A DNA stretch of 64,000 bases from Apodemus sylvaticus (GCF_947179515.1 NC_067481.1:87545547-87609546), one strand, 5' to 3'; positions 12,068 through 24,012 are shown, counted from the stretch's first letter. The notes: generated by a model from the letters alone, not told the origin. A program made the numbers and translations.

Positions 12068-15000
12068 TTTCTTTCTTTTTTTTAATTCAATATAATTCTT
12101 TATTTACATTTCAAATGATTTCCCCTTTTCTAGCCCCCCACTCCCCGAAAGTCCCATAAGCCCCTTTCTCTTCCCCTGTCCTCCCTCCCACCCCTTCCCA
12201 CTTCCCCGTTCTGGTTTGCCGAATACTGCTTCATTGAGTCTTTCCAGAACAAGGGGCCACTCCTCCTTTCTTCTTGTACATCAATTGATGTATGGATTAT
12301 GTTCTGGGTATTCCAGTTTTCTAGGTAAATATCCCCTTATTAGTGAGTGCATACCAGGATTCACCTTCTGAGTCTGGGTTACCTCACTTAGTATGATGTT
12401 CTCTAGCTCCATCCATTTGCCTAAGAATTTCATGAATTCATTGTTTCTAATGGCTGAATAGTACTCCATTGTGTAGATATACCACATTTTTTGCATCTAC
12501 TCTTCTATTGAGGGATACCTGGGTTCTTTCCAGCATCTGGCAATTATAAATAGGGCTGCTATGAACATAGTAGAGCATGTATCCTTGTTACATGGTGGGG
12601 AATCCTCTGGGTATATGCCCAGGAGTGGTATAGCAGGATCTTCTGGAAGTGAGGTGCCCAGTTTCGGAGGAACCGCCAGACTGATTTCCAGAGTGGTTGT
12701 ACCAATTTGCAACCCCACCAGCAGTGGAGGAGTGTTCCTCTTTTTCCACACCCTCTCCAACACCTGCTGTCTCCTGAATTTTTAATCTTAGCCATTCTGA
12801 CTGGTGTAAGGTGAAATCTCAGGGTTGTTTTGATTTGCATTTCCCTAATGACTAATGAAGTTGAGCATTTTTAAAGATGCTTCTCCACCATCCGAAGTTC
12901 TTCAGGTGAGAATTCTTTGTTTAACTCTGTACCCCATTTTTAATAGGGTTGTTTGGTTTTCTGGAGTCTAACTTCTTGAGTTCTTTATATATATTGGATA
13001 TTAGCCCTCTATCTGATGTAGGATTGGTGAAGATCTTTTCCCAATTTGTTGGTTGCCGATTTGTCTTCTTGATGGTGTCCTTTGCCTTAACAGAAACTTT
13101 GTAATTTTATGAGGTCCCATTTGTCAATTCTTGATCTTAGAGCATATGCTATTGGTGTTCTATTCATAAACTTTCTCCCTGTACCGATGTCCTCAAGGGT
13201 CTTCCCCAGTTTCTTTTCTATTAGCTTCAGGGTGTCTGGCTTTATGTGGAGGACCTTGATCCATTTGGATTTGAGCTTAGTACAAGGAGACAAGGATAGA
13301 TCAATTCGCATTCTTCTGCATGCTGACCTCCAGTTGAACCAGCACCATTTGTTGAAAAGGCTATCTTTTTTCCATTGGATGTTTTCAGCCTCTTTGTCGA
13401 GGATCAAGTGGCCATAGGTGTGTGGGTTCATTTCTGGATCTTCAATCCTGTTCCATTGATCCTCCTGCCTGTCACTGTACCAATACCATGCACTTTTTAA
13501 CACTATCGCTCTGTAGTATTGCTTGAGGTCAGGGATACTGATTCTCCCAGACTCTCTTTTGTTGCTGAGAATAGTTTTAGCTATCCTGGGTTTTTTGTTG
13601 TTCCAGATGAATTTGATAATTGCTCTTTCTAACTCTGTGAAGAATTGAGTTGGGATTTTGATGGGTATTGCGTTGAATCTGTATATTGCTTTTGGCAAAA
13701 TGGCCATTTTAACTATATTGATTCAACCGATCAATGAGCAGGGGAGGTTTTCCCATTTTTTGAGGTCTTCTTCCATTTCCTTCTTCAGAGTCTTGAAGTT
13801 CTTGTCATACAGATCTTTCACATGTTTGGTAAGAGTCACTCCAAGATACTTTATACTGTTTGTGGCTATTGTGAAGGGGGTCATTTCCCTAATTTCTTTC
13901 TCAGCCTGCTTATCCTGTGAGTATAGGAAGGCCACTGATTTGCTTGAGTTGATTTTATAACTGCCACTTTGCTGAAGTTGTTTATCAGCTGTAGGAGCTC
14001 TCTAGTGGAGTTTTTTGGGTCACTTAGGTAGTCTATCGTGTCGTCTGCAAATAATATTAGTTTGACTTCTTCCTTTCCAATTTGTATCCCTTTGACCTCC
14101 TTATGTTGTCGAATTGCCCGAGCTAGTACCTCAAGTACAATATTGAAAAGATAAGGAGAAAGGGGGCAGCCTTGTCTGGTCCCTGATTTCACTGGGATTG
14201 CTTCAAGTTTCTCTCCACTTACTTTGATGCTGGCTACCGGTTTGCTGGATATTGCTTTTACTATGTTTAGGTATGGGCCTTGAATTTCTGTTCTCTCCAA
14301 GACTTTAAGCATGAAAGGATGCTGAATTTTGTCAAATGCTTTTTCAGCATCCAATGAAATGACCATGTGGTTTTTTTCTTTGAGTTTGTTTATGTAGTGG
14401 ATTGCTTTGATCGATTTCCATATATTGAACCAACCCTGCATTCCTGGGATAAAGCCTACTTGATCATGGTGGATGATCATTTTGATATGTTCTTGGATTC
14501 GGTTGGCAAGAATTTTATTGAGTATTTTTGCATCGATGTTCATAAGGGAAATTGGTCGGAAGTTCTCTTTCTTTGTTGGATCTTTGTGTGGTTTTGGTAT
14601 CAGCATAATTGTGGCTTCGTAGAAGGAATTGGGTAGTGTTCCTTCTGTTTCTATTTTGTGGAATAGTTTGAAGAGTATTGGTGTTAACTCTTCTTTGAAG
14701 GTCTGATAGAATTCTGCACTGAAACCATCTGGTCCTGAGCTTTTTTTGGTTGGAAGACTATCTATGACTCCTTCTATTTCTTTAGGCATTATGGGATGTT
14801 TAGATGGTCTATTTAGTCCTGATTTAATTTTGGTATTTGGTATCTGTCAAGGAAATTGTCCATTTCCTCCAGATTCTCCAGTTGTGTTGAGTACAGGCTC
14901 TTGTAGTAGGATCTGATGATTTTTTGGATTTCCTCAGTTTCTGTTGTTATATCTCCCTTTTCATTTCTAAGTTTGTTAATTTGGATACTTTCTCTGTGCC

Positions 15001-15501
15001 CTTTGGTCAGTCTGGCTAAGGGTTTATCTATCTTGTTGATTTTCTCAAAGAACCAGCTCCTGGTTTTGTTGATTCTTTGTATGGTTCTCTTTGTTTCTAC
15101 TTGATTGATTTCGGCCCTGAGTTTGATGATTTCCTGCCTTCTACTCCTCCTGGGTGAAATAGCTTCTTTTTGTTCTAGGGCTTTCAGGTGTGTCATTAAG
15201 CTGGTAATGTATGCTCTCTCCTGTTCCTTTTTGGAGGCACTCAGGGCTATGAGTTTTCCTCTTAGCACTGCTTTCATTGTGTCCCACAGATTTGGGTATG
15301 TTGTGTCTTCATTTTCATTGTGTTCTAAAAAGTCTTTAATTTCTTTCCTTATTTCTTCCTTGACCAAGGTATCATTGAGTAGAATATTGTTCAGTTTCCA
15401 CGTTTATGTGGGTTTTCTGTTGTTTTTGTTGCTATTGAAGACCACTTTTACTCCATAGTGATCTGATAGGAGGCATGGGATTAGTTCGATCTTCTTATAT
15501 T
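12068..15501 (-). mobile_element. 5'-truncated LINE-1, 3.4 kb, minus strand
   Basis: LINE-1 retrotransposon reading right to left, covering most of ORF2 and the whole short 3'UTR. The poly-A tail is the T-run at 12063-12085, and the 3'UTR shares 'catttgaaatgtaaat' with the other young copies in the window. Truncation lies in the endonuclease/RT linker, where the sequence corresponds to about 34615 of the large plus-strand L1. A 16-bp duplication (12052-12067 and 15502-15517) brackets the element, the signature of target-primed reverse transcription. It is in the opposite orientation to the 31.8-39.0 kb L1, with which it shares about 3 kb. Confidence 0.97.
12281..15398 (-). pseudogene. L1 ORF2 remnant (reverse transcriptase), broken
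   Basis: ORF2p normally combines an N-terminal endonuclease, a reverse transcriptase and a C-terminal cysteine motif. Here the endonuclease is absent by truncation. The open segments are 14813-15367 (linker region), 13881-14789 (RT core, 302 codons, with SAEFYQTF, LIPKPHKDPTKKENFRPISL, GFIPGMQG and the catalytic FADD in LILFADDTIDYL), 13723-13935, 13087-13707 (AILPKAIYRFN, KAIYRFNAIPIKIPTQFF) and 12559-12840 (CWRGCGKRGTLLHCWWGC, the Cys/His motif). These lie in different frames, so at least four frameshifts or stops separate them. No functional enzyme can come from this copy. Confidence 0.95.
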
Positions 15502-15517
15502 TTTGAGATAATATTTT
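15502..15517. repeat. Target-site duplication, right copy
   Basis: Perfect 16-bp match to 12052-12067. Confidence 0.92.
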
Positions 15518-16389
15518 GAAGCAAGAAGAAAGCATATATATGTTTCTCTTACCCCCTCCTGCATTTTCAGTTGTGATAGAAATTTGGATCATTATGCATT
15601 ACAGCTCAGTATTATTTGAATTAATGAGTTATGAATATGTGTTTCAACTGTTTGCTAAATGTTTCATCATGTAAATATTCATTTATTTCCATAATCTACT
15701 CCTTATTTTTGGATTCCAGAGGATGGTTTAGGTTAAATGCAATAATAAAGAAGTGTCGTGGAGTATGGCCTTTCTGTCAGAAAAAGAAGTGTTTGAATCT
15801 TCAATTCCATTTCTTACCAACTAAATAACCGTGAGAATTATTTAAAGCCCTCTCACCTAGACCCAACTGCTTTTGAAAAAGAAGCAGAAATAAATACATG
15901 ATATTAAGTGCAGTGTCAAGAAAACAAATAACAGAACATACGAAACAACTCGCTAAGAGCGCAAGCCCAGAATAAGCAGCAGCACCAACAGTCTAGCTGG
16001 ACGTGAGTGTACACAGGACTCTTCCACCAGGCCAGTCACTGGGTGATGCCAGTTGGGAGTTTTCAAACCAACCAATAAACAGGCATCTCAAAGTCAATTC
16101 TGTAAAGATGTCCATTGTGGTAGGTTTATAATGACAAAGATATGGATACAGCATGAATAATTATTGTTGATAGTAGATGAATTAAATTATGGAATGTAGA
16201 ACCAACCAATATATAATGACTCTACATACAAGGGAAAAGAATTCCTTGAACATGATTCATCCATTTAGAACAATATCCATAGGAGATCATGTTATTTCCT
16301 ATGTTTCATGTCTCGAATCCCTCTGTTTTATTTATCATTTTCTTTTGCATTAAGTGAAGATAATCTAGGGTCGTTCCTACTTATCCGTA
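15518..16389. other. Unrecognised spacer
   Basis: No gene and no recognisable recent repeat. It is AT-rich unique-looking sequence between the minus-strand L1 and the ancient L1 relic. Confidence 0.4.
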
Positions 16390-17750
16390 CCAATTCTCAG
16401 GCAGGACAATTTTTGCTCATTTAGCTATCCTAATAGGTATGAACTTACTTCATAATAAAGTTTAAATTTCTATTTCCCTAGTAGTTTTATGGTACATGTT
16501 TATATATTCATATTAGTTTTCATTTATCTTCTTGAGTCTCATACTTATTATAATCTATTTTTATCATTAAATGTCAGGATATTTGTTTTTTCTTACTGAA
16601 TTTTGAAAGTTCTTCCTATATTTGGGAGATAACTCTCCTACCAAACATCCTCTTTGTAAACATGTTTTTCTCAGTATAACATTTGTCTTTTCATTTTTCT
16701 AACAGTGTCTTTGAAGAGATTTTTATTTGATTGTTTTGGAATTATAATTGAATTATTTATAGGCTTATGAATCATGCTCTTGATATGTTTAAGTCCTATG
16801 TGCCCAAGGACATGAAATTTTTTGGTTTGTGTTTTGGTAAAAATTTTGTCTTCAGTCATGTATTTATGCCAATGATACTTTCGCACTATGTTCTTACTTA
16901 CAGATTGCAGCTTCAATTGGAAGTTGATATTTGTCCTGTAGGTTGTATAAATGGAGTGTGACTGAGTGAATGTCATTATTTCATTACTTATTTATCTTAG
17001 ATGTTTTCTAAGAAGTGATTGTCTACACATATTTCTGATGTCTAGTTGTTGGTCCCTGCATCATGTCTTAGTTCTTTAGGATAAGTCTTACAATATTAGA
17101 TGCAAAAATTTTTAAATTGTGGACTGGTAGCTCTTCATTTCTGTCTATTTTTATACTTGATTTGGTTATAACTGACTGCTTCTTTGCAATAAAAAATGTT
17201 AAAAGAATTTGGAAGCTTTGGAAGAATAGCCTGATGGTACATTGCCTGACATGGTGTTGAGACTATAGACTATATTAGGAAGAACTATCAAATAGAAGTT
17301 TTGGGTATGACATCTTTCTGATCCCTCACCTTACACAAAAGCACTTAGCATTTCACTGTTACCATCATTAACTTAGGATTTTCTTAGACGTATTTTTCAA
17401 ATGTAGGAGATATCCTATTTCACATTAGCTTTGCATTGTTATGAGGAATGACTACTGTATTTTGCCAATGCTTTTTTTTTTTTGACATCTTTAAGATTTT
17501 TGAAGTTTCATTCTCCTTAGACTGTTAAAAATCAGAGCAACATTAACATACGATGGTAAAGGTAAACCTATTTTTTTGTATAAATTTTGTATGACAATGA
17601 TGAATGATGTACTTTAGAAGATTTTTTAATTGGTTTTCTAAACTTTTATTTAGAGTTTTTTGAGTTTTGACTATTTGTGACTGTATTGACAATCTGTCTG
17701 TATCATTGACATAAACATAAAAATAGCAATTGCTGTAACATTTAGGTGGG

Positions 17751-17760
17751 AAAGACTTTC
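17751..17760. repeat. Target-site duplication, left copy
   Basis: aaagactttc, repeated exactly at 18341-18350 on the far side of the L1. Confidence 0.85.
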
Positions 17761-18340
17761 TTTTTTTTAATTTTTTTTATTCGATATAATTTATTTACAT
17801 TTCAAATGATTTCCTCTTTTCTAGCCCCCCCCCCACTCCCCGAAAGTCCCATAAGCCCCCTTCTCTTCCCCTGTCCTCCCTCCCACCCCTTCCCACTTCC
17901 CCGTTCTAGTTTTGCCGAATACTGTTTCACTGAGTCTTTCCAGAACCAGGGGCCACTCCTCCTTTCTTCTTGTATCTCATTTGATGTGTGGATTATGTTT
18001 TGGGTATTCCAGTTTTCTAGGTTAATAACCACTTATTAGTGAGTGCATACCATGATTCACCTTTTGAGTCTGGGTTACCTCACTTAGTATGATGTTCTCT
18101 AGCTCCGTCCATTTGCCTAAGAATTTCATGAATTCATTGTTTCTAATGGCTGAATAGTACTCCATTGTGTAGATATACCACATTTTTTGCATCCACTCTT
18201 CTGTTGAGTGATACCTGGGTTCTTTCCAGCATCTGGCAATTATAAATAGGGCTGCTATGAACATAGTAGAGCATGTATCCTTATTACATGGTGGGGAATC
18301 CTCTGGGTATATGCCCAGGAGTGGTATAGCAGGATCTTCT
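17761..18340 (-). mobile_element. 5'-truncated LINE-1, 0.58 kb, minus strand
   Basis: Same young-type 3' end as the 12 kb and 5.7 kb copies. It has a T-run at 17761-17780, then 'tcgatataatttatttacat', and continues through the 3'UTR into the last ~320 bp of ORF2 (18022-18264 encodes the MWYIYTMEYYSAIRNNEF block and ends SLISGY). The L1 match stops at 'agcaggatcttct'. A perfect 10-bp duplication flanks it. It is nested inside the ancient L1 relic in the same orientation. Confidence 0.95.
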
Positions 18341-18350
18341 AAAGACTTTC
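18341..18350. repeat. Target-site duplication, right copy
   Basis: Second copy of aaagactttc. Confidence 0.85.
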
Positions 18351-19156
18351 ACTTCATAATTTTCAGGTAAATTTGCAGAATTTCTTTTTATTTTTTTCTC
18401 ACCTATTTTGTATACCCAAAGAGTGCTGGTATCTTTATTGATTATATTAAAACCTTGGGCTGTAAATTTAAGTTGGTGAATTTGTTCTGTTATTTCTTTT
18501 TCACATGTTTGTTTTCAAGTTCCTTTTTTAGATAAATAAAAATTTGTAATAGTGTATGAATAAATTGACACTTTCATTAAAAAATTATCATCATCACCAT
18601 TGTCATCATACTTGTGACAGTGGTATTTGTCATTTAAGGGATATTTCAGCATGGGTGTATGTGTTGATTTGTCCTTAGCACTATAAAGGTTTAGTATGAT
18701 ATGTTCCTATGTTTGTGTCTTTCATATGTCAATCTTCAGTACAAAATTACTTTGTGGCCTGCAAATGGTTAGTTTACTTGTGTGGTTTAATACTTCCCTA
18801 TATTGCCATCCACCAGGGGACATATTAGATGTGTGCTTTTATGGTGATCATTGGAATGTTAGAATCTAAAGGTGTCATCAACCTATTCACATATTTTATG
18901 TGTTGTATGTAGCCTTTGCTTTTGAATTTTTCCCATCCCTGTCACTAGACCTTTTTGAAGTCCTTATTAAATTCAAAGTGCATTTTCTTTGTTTCTTTAT
19001 TAGCTAACCCTGTGTTATCTTAGTTGTTACCATATAATATATATGTCCACTTTATATGCACTTCTGAGATTATGGTGGTTTGAAAGGCGTCTTTAGTTTC
19101 CCTTTGCTTCCACAAGGTATTTTCAATAATTTTAAATGCTATGAAATTATTTATCA

Positions 19157-19157
19157 C

Positions 19158-19198
<41 letters not shown>

Positions 19199-19199
19199 A
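19157..19199. repeat. (CTAT)n microsatellite
   Basis: About ten uninterrupted CTAT units within the ancient L1 relic. Confidence 0.95.
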
Positions 19200-20010
19200 T
19201 CCTTTTCTCTATTTATCTTTCCTAAGATGTTACCTTAGTATATCATCTCTTACCACAGTGATTTTGGATGCATTTTGTTTTTAAAAAGAAACTTGATAAT
19301 AGTCTTTTCTTTGTTTTTGGTACTTAAGAATATAGCTTAGTTTTATTTTTGTTACTGGTTTTGAGCAATTTGGATGATGAGATTCAATTATGATTATGGT
19401 ATGCCTTTCTTATAGCCAAAGGACTCATCTTGCTTCTTACATCTGAACATGAAGAATTTTGAACAAATTTGGAATCTTTGGAGTCATTTTGTTTCGTATT
19501 TTTCTCATTTCCTTTTGCACCTATTAGAGCACTTGTACCTGATTGACAGATCCTAGCCAGTCTCAGAATTTCTAAAAGAAGTATTCTTCACTCTTGTTTT
19601 CATCTGATGTTATTTCTGTGTCTGTAAGCTCTGAATTTCTTTTTAATGCCTACTGTCATTAAACCCCATTGTATCGTTGCTCTTTCACATTACTGCCTCA
19701 CCTCCAAGATTTTAAGTTGTCTGCCTTTAGTATCCCCATCTCTCCATCTAACTTTTGGGTATAATACAGACATCAATGCTAAATAACAGATCTAATGTCT
19801 TCCTAAGCAAACTCTAATATCTGAGTCAGTTTATATTATTCAAAGCCTATTTGAGGAGCACATTTAAAAGCTTCTTCCTTTCATTTTGTGATTGCTATTT
19901 TAACTTTCTTGAATGAATTTTTGGGTAAAAGGCATTGTGTCTTAAATCTTGCTAAATTTGTTTGTTTGATTGTTGAGGTGCATATTACTAGACATGTTAT
20001 AGGGGGCATG

Positions 20011-20870
20011 CACATTTCTTGGTATGTTACTCCTTAACAGTTTAGGTATTCATATTCAATGGAACACAGGAACAATACTATATTTCCTGCTGATTGCTGG
20101 AGACCAGCATAGAGAGCCCCTGCTGTTGACTGTAGCCTGTGTCCCTGTGTCTTGGAGACAGTTCTCTTCACAGTCCCCTGCAGGTGGTTCTTCGTTCAGC
20201 CCCAGTAGTTGGTTCACATACATTCATGGGTGAGTAACCACTAGTACTTACTAGAACTCTCAGCAGGCCACTGTGCACAGCTCTTTCTCCTCTGATATAT
20301 TGTCCCTACAGAGCTTCTTCACTGCTTTGACTCTCAGGACTTGGACTGTCTCCTTACTTCAGGAAGCACTTTCAGTTATGCCTGGGCTTCCCATGTCCTC
20401 ATGCTGCTGTAAGGAATACATTTGTTATGGTTTTTGTTTTTATGACAGCCTTGCTTGTAGCATAGTATTTATGAAACAGAATAATGTGTTTCTTCCCTTT
20501 GTCTTTTACAATGTCTTACTGTGTACCATGATTGATCTTGAATTCTATATCCTCTTGTCTTAAACTTATGGCTGTTGGAATTACAGATACATACTACAAC
20601 ACACAGGAAACTACTATTATGAACTATTCTCATATTGATGGAGATGGGGCTGGATCAGTTTTTTTCATATTAAAGACAGGGAGGAAAAGTTCAGCCTTAT
20701 GCATATTACTGTGCATGTATAAAACATCTTTTTGCTATAAACAGATATAACTATAAGGCTCAGGCTAGACATTATACACATGTAAACTTATGAGGGTGAT
20801 GTGAGTCTCTTGAAAATCTTTTAAAGCTGTAATATTTAGAAAGTAAGAGCTCTGGTTTTCCTATGAGGTT
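20011..20870. other. Unrecognised; possible upstream part of the ancient L1
   Basis: 20080-20420 is more GC-rich than its surroundings and could be the 5' region of the same minus-strand ancient L1, but I cannot align it confidently. Open frames of 69-96 codons overlap and have no family motif. Confidence 0.35.
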
Positions 20871-21475
20871 GCCTTCCAGTTCATCTCCTTCATAACTCTC
20901 TAACTCTTCCATAGGCACCCTGGACTTCAGTCCAATGGTTGGCTGTCCTAAGTATATGCATCTGTCTCAGTCAGCTGCTTGTAGAGCCTCCCAAGAGAGG
21001 ACAGCCATGCTAGGTACCTGTCTGCCAGCACAACATGGCATCAGTAATAGTGTTGGGGTTTGGTGCCTGCACATGTGATGGATCCCAATTTGGTGCCTAT
21101 CTCTGGATGGCCTTTTCTTCAGCCTCTGCTCCATTTTTATTTCAACTATCCTGGATCCATCAGAGCTCGCAAGGCCAAGGGGCAAACCGAAGAGTATATA
21201 TGGGCTGGTCTGTGGCCACTGCTACATTTGTAGCAGAGGGCTACCTTGTCTGACCTCTGTGGTTAGGGTGCTCTTAGTCCTGTAGAAACTTGATGTCCCA
21301 TGGAAGGGAGATGCTAACAGGGTGAGGTTAGAGTGGGTGGGTCAGGAGGGAGCACCCTCTCAGAAGCGACAGGAATGGGAGATGGGATGATGAACTCGTG
21401 GAAGGTGGACCAGAAAGGTGTCAATACTTGGAAAGTAAATGAATAAAATTAAATTTGAAAAAGGAAAACAGAAGA
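20870..21475 (+). mobile_element. Lx-type LINE-1 3'UTR with 5' inversion
   Basis: Only 3'UTR is present. 20870 to about 21180 reads as the inverted 3'UTR (landmarks 'ggacttcagtccaatggttg', 'ggacagccatgctaggtacc', 'gcatcagtaatagtgt'). From about 21185 the polarity flips, and the direct 3'UTR end follows ('gtagcagagggctaccttgt', 'agaaacttgatgtccca', 'ggaaagtaaatgaataaaat') with an A-rich tail at 21440-21475. Head-to-head polarity within one insertion is the usual product of twin priming. I could not identify a target-site duplication. Confidence 0.82.
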
Positions 21476-21924
21476 AAGTTGATGCAGAAAAATAGGAAAT
21501 TCTGTTTTAAGCTCTTATCTGTGAAAGTTTGATTAATCAGAAGAAAGAATTGTTTAAATCTTAGTCTAATATTATTTTAACTTTTGCAGTTAGGTTACTA
21601 AAGCCAAACAATTTATATTCCTTTTTCTGCCAGTCACTTCTTAATATCTACTTATCCATGTTTATAAAGATATATATCTTGCTGACTTGCATTTGTGTGG
21701 GGGTAGCTGTAGGTATAAACTTTGTAATCAGCCAAATGCCCAATTGGAAGGTGAAAGTATCCTATGTTTATACCCTTTCCAGTATCTTCAGTTTTTTCCA
21801 AACCAATGTACCTACTGTGCTGGACACACACAATTTGACACAGAGTAGGGTCATACGGAAAGAGAACATTTCAGGTGAGAAACTGTTTCTGTCAGTTTTG
21901 GCCTGTAGGTTAAATCTGTAGGGC
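21476..21924. other. Unrecognised spacer
   Basis: No repeat or gene recognised. The 87-codon frame at 21658-21921 starts with a hydrophobic stretch but has no supporting context. Confidence 0.35.
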
Positions 21925-22205
21925 ATTTTCTTAACTGATTATTGATGTGAGAAGGTTCATTTCACTGCAAGCAGTGACCCCCTGGGAAGGGAGTCCTGAG
22001 TTTTCTAAGTAGGTTGAAGGAGGCATGGTTAGCAAGGCAGGACATACCATTCCGCCATGACCCGTGCTTTAGTACCAGCCTGTCTTCCCTCAGGGATGAA
22101 GGTCTGACCTGACTGTTGTAAGATAAAATAAACCCTCTCCATTTTCGAGTTCTTTTGTTTATGGTGCTTCATCACAGAAATATAAGCCCTAAGTAAGGCA
22201 TCAAT
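21925..22205 (+). mobile_element. Rodent MaLR/URR-class interspersed repeat (family uncertain)
   Basis: The 3' part 'gataaaataaaccctctcc', then 'tatggtgcttcatcacag' and 'cctaagtaaggca', matches the ending of a very common rodent repeat class (…aataaaccc…ggtcatggtgtttcatcacag…ccctaactaagaca). That ending contains a polyadenylation-type signal, as an LTR would. The 5' portion is too diverged for me to place. Confidence 0.6.
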
Positions 22206-22299
22206 GAACTAGAAGAAAATTCTCTCCCTCAGTTCCAAAAAGAAGTGAACTCCAGGTCTCATGTTACTTTCTGAGGCTTGGTTTTATTAATTAATTTAT

Positions 22300-22452
22300 T
22301 TATTTAATTTTTTTGTTTTTGAGACTAAGACTCTCTGTTTATCCCTGGCTGTCCTGGAACTTACACTGTATTTCAGGCTAGCATTGAACTCACAGAGTTC
22401 TGCCCATCTCTGCTTTCTGAGCACTAGGATTAAAGGTGTCAACTTTGCCATG
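22300..22452 (-). mobile_element. B1 SINE, minus strand
   Basis: A T-rich tail, then 'gagactaagactctctgttt', 'ggctgtcctggaactt', 'tagcattgaactcacagag' and 'aggattaaaggtgt', all inverted B1 landmarks in order. A GT-rich patch follows on its right side (22460-22500). Confidence 0.92.
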
Positions 22453-22455
22453 GTT

Positions 22456-22970
22456 TTTAGTGTATCTGTGTGTGTGTATTTGAGTGTGTATGTGTGTATC
22501 CATGTGTTCTGGCTAAGTGCACTGAAATGGGAAACCCTCACAGTTTCAGAATGGCCATTCAACATATAGACAGTCATTGTGACACAGAGTTTGGGATTGG
22601 ACAAGTATTTGCATATTTCCTTAATCTAGCTGTGTTATTATTATAAGTTTATTACAATAATGTTATGCTTATTTAAAATGAAATAAAGATAATTGCTAAA
22701 CATATACACATAGACACACACACTAACACGTATACACATAAATCTACCACTATCCTCAGTGACTCCAAACAGGTGTACCTAATGAAATGTTGGTCCTTCC
22801 ATCTTTCACAATGGTGCTGTGATATTACCATAACTATGAACAGTACTCACATCAAGTATTGAGTTTATAAATATGCCATGTACTGTTAGAAGTGCCAAAC
22901 CATCACTCACTTAAGTGAGGGAGTTAAAGAAAATAACGTGGAAATGATTCAACCTAGATGGTTTTTAAAA
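22456..22970. other. Unrecognised spacer
   Basis: No gene seen. It contains short GT- and CA-rich patches (22465-22500, 22705-22740). Confidence 0.4.
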
Positions 22971-22974
22971 GTAT

Positions 22975-23207
22975 TTTTTGTGTGTATTGTTTATGTATTT
23001 GTGTATTTATTTTCTTACTTGTTGTTGTGTGCTTATATGTTTGAGCACACGATACCTGCAGTGGCATGGGTGTGAAGGTAAGAGGACAGGACAATGTGGA
23101 GAAGCCACTCTCCACTTCTATGTTAGGGGTTCCAGAATCAAACTGCGTATGTCAGCCTTCATGCCTAGTGTCTTTATCCAGTGAACCGCCTCACTGCCCC
23201 CTCAGTC
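22975..23207 (-). mobile_element. B4-type SINE, minus strand
   Basis: A T/G-rich left half, then 'ggtaagaggacaggacaatg', 'gttccagaatcaaactgcgt', 'tgtctttatccagtgaaccg' and 'cctcactgcccc', the inverted B4 order. It is clearly diverged. Confidence 0.8.
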
Positions 23208-23860
23208 TGTAGTCTCACCTGCCACTCTAATAGCACCCTTGGATACAAATACCTTGTGAGCACATAATTCAACTATAAGCAACATGGAACTTTGTGCATG
23301 TGGATTTGAACAGCTCCACTTTATTCTGTGGTCTGTCTGCTTCTTCTTGACCTTTTTTGTGTTTGTTGAGGTCAGGTCTACTCTAGGTTGATCTTTATTC
23401 TATACTATAGAACACTGTGTCTCACAGAATAAACTTTCAATATATGTGATTAAAATAACACATTAGGCCAGTCTTGTGCTTCTCTAGCAACATTTTTCAA
23501 TGTAATGGACAAATATTTCGTATTATCTTGCATGACTTTGCGAATACATGGTTTATACACATATTAAAATTCGTCAATGCTTTCCCTTGCTAATTGGTGA
23601 TGTAATTCAGGTTAATAGTATTTTTCCATGATGTATAAAATAGGGCTTTGTATTAGTTCATTTTGATGAAGAATCAACAGCATTTGCCATTTGAAGCAAT
23701 TTAGTCTGTCTGCTTGGTTGTGGAAAGGCCAAAAAAAGAAAAAAAAATAGGCTACAAGGAACATACAAGTATAAAAACTCGCCTATCTTTCTGTATCCCT
23801 CATCTTCCTCATGACAGCATCTTAGGAAAATCTATTAAAGAAATTACATTTATTTTTAAT
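23206..23860. other. Unrecognised non-coding DNA
   Basis: No gene or repeat recognised, and no long frame. Confidence 0.4.
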
Positions 23861-23862
23861 TT

Positions 23863-24012
23863 ATATCTATGAGTGTTTTGGGCACTTTCATAAGTGAGAA
23901 GAGGGCACAAGATCCTCTGGAACTGGTTTTACAAATGGAAGTAGGCCACAGTGTGGGAGCTGAGAGTGAAAGCAACAATTGCTCTTAAGGAATAAGCCAA
24001 CTCTCCAGCCTT
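23863..24012 (-). mobile_element. B3-type SINE, minus strand
   Basis: Inverted B3 landmarks in order: 'gagaagagggcacaagatcc', 'ctggaactggttttacaaat', 'agcaacaattgctcttaagg' and 'aagccaactctccagcc'. Confidence 0.85.

Larger units (their letters stand above)
16390..20010 (-). mobile_element. Ancient, highly diverged LINE-1 (L1M-like), minus strand, in pieces
   Basis: Phrases typical of inverted mammalian-wide L1 ORF2 appear in order: 'agctatcctaataggtatga' (16424), 'tttcccta' (16472), a degraded RT region through 17760 with 'ttttgccaatgctttttttt' (17460) matching the conserved 'ttttgtcaaatgcttttt' block, and later text resembling the 5' half and ORF1 side (19360-19950, e.g. 'gagcaatttgga', 'tctaatatctgagtca'). 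Divergence is high and indels are many, so the boundaries and the continuity of 18.4-19.3 kb are uncertain. The younger L1 at 17761-18340 interrupts it. Subfamily assignment would need an alignment to repeat consensus sequences. Confidence 0.62.

Noticed and set aside
13658..14636. Plus-strand frames of 89-100 codons rich in Phe/Val/Ile
   Set aside because: Antisense shadows of the L1 RT domain. The same frames recur at 35497-35766 and 37120-37419 opposite the plus-strand L1.
15105..15458. 117-codon plus-strand frame rich in Leu/Ser/Phe, membrane-like
   Set aside because: It is antisense to the minus-strand L1 ORF2. The hydrophobicity comes from reading the complement of Lys/Glu-rich coding sequence.
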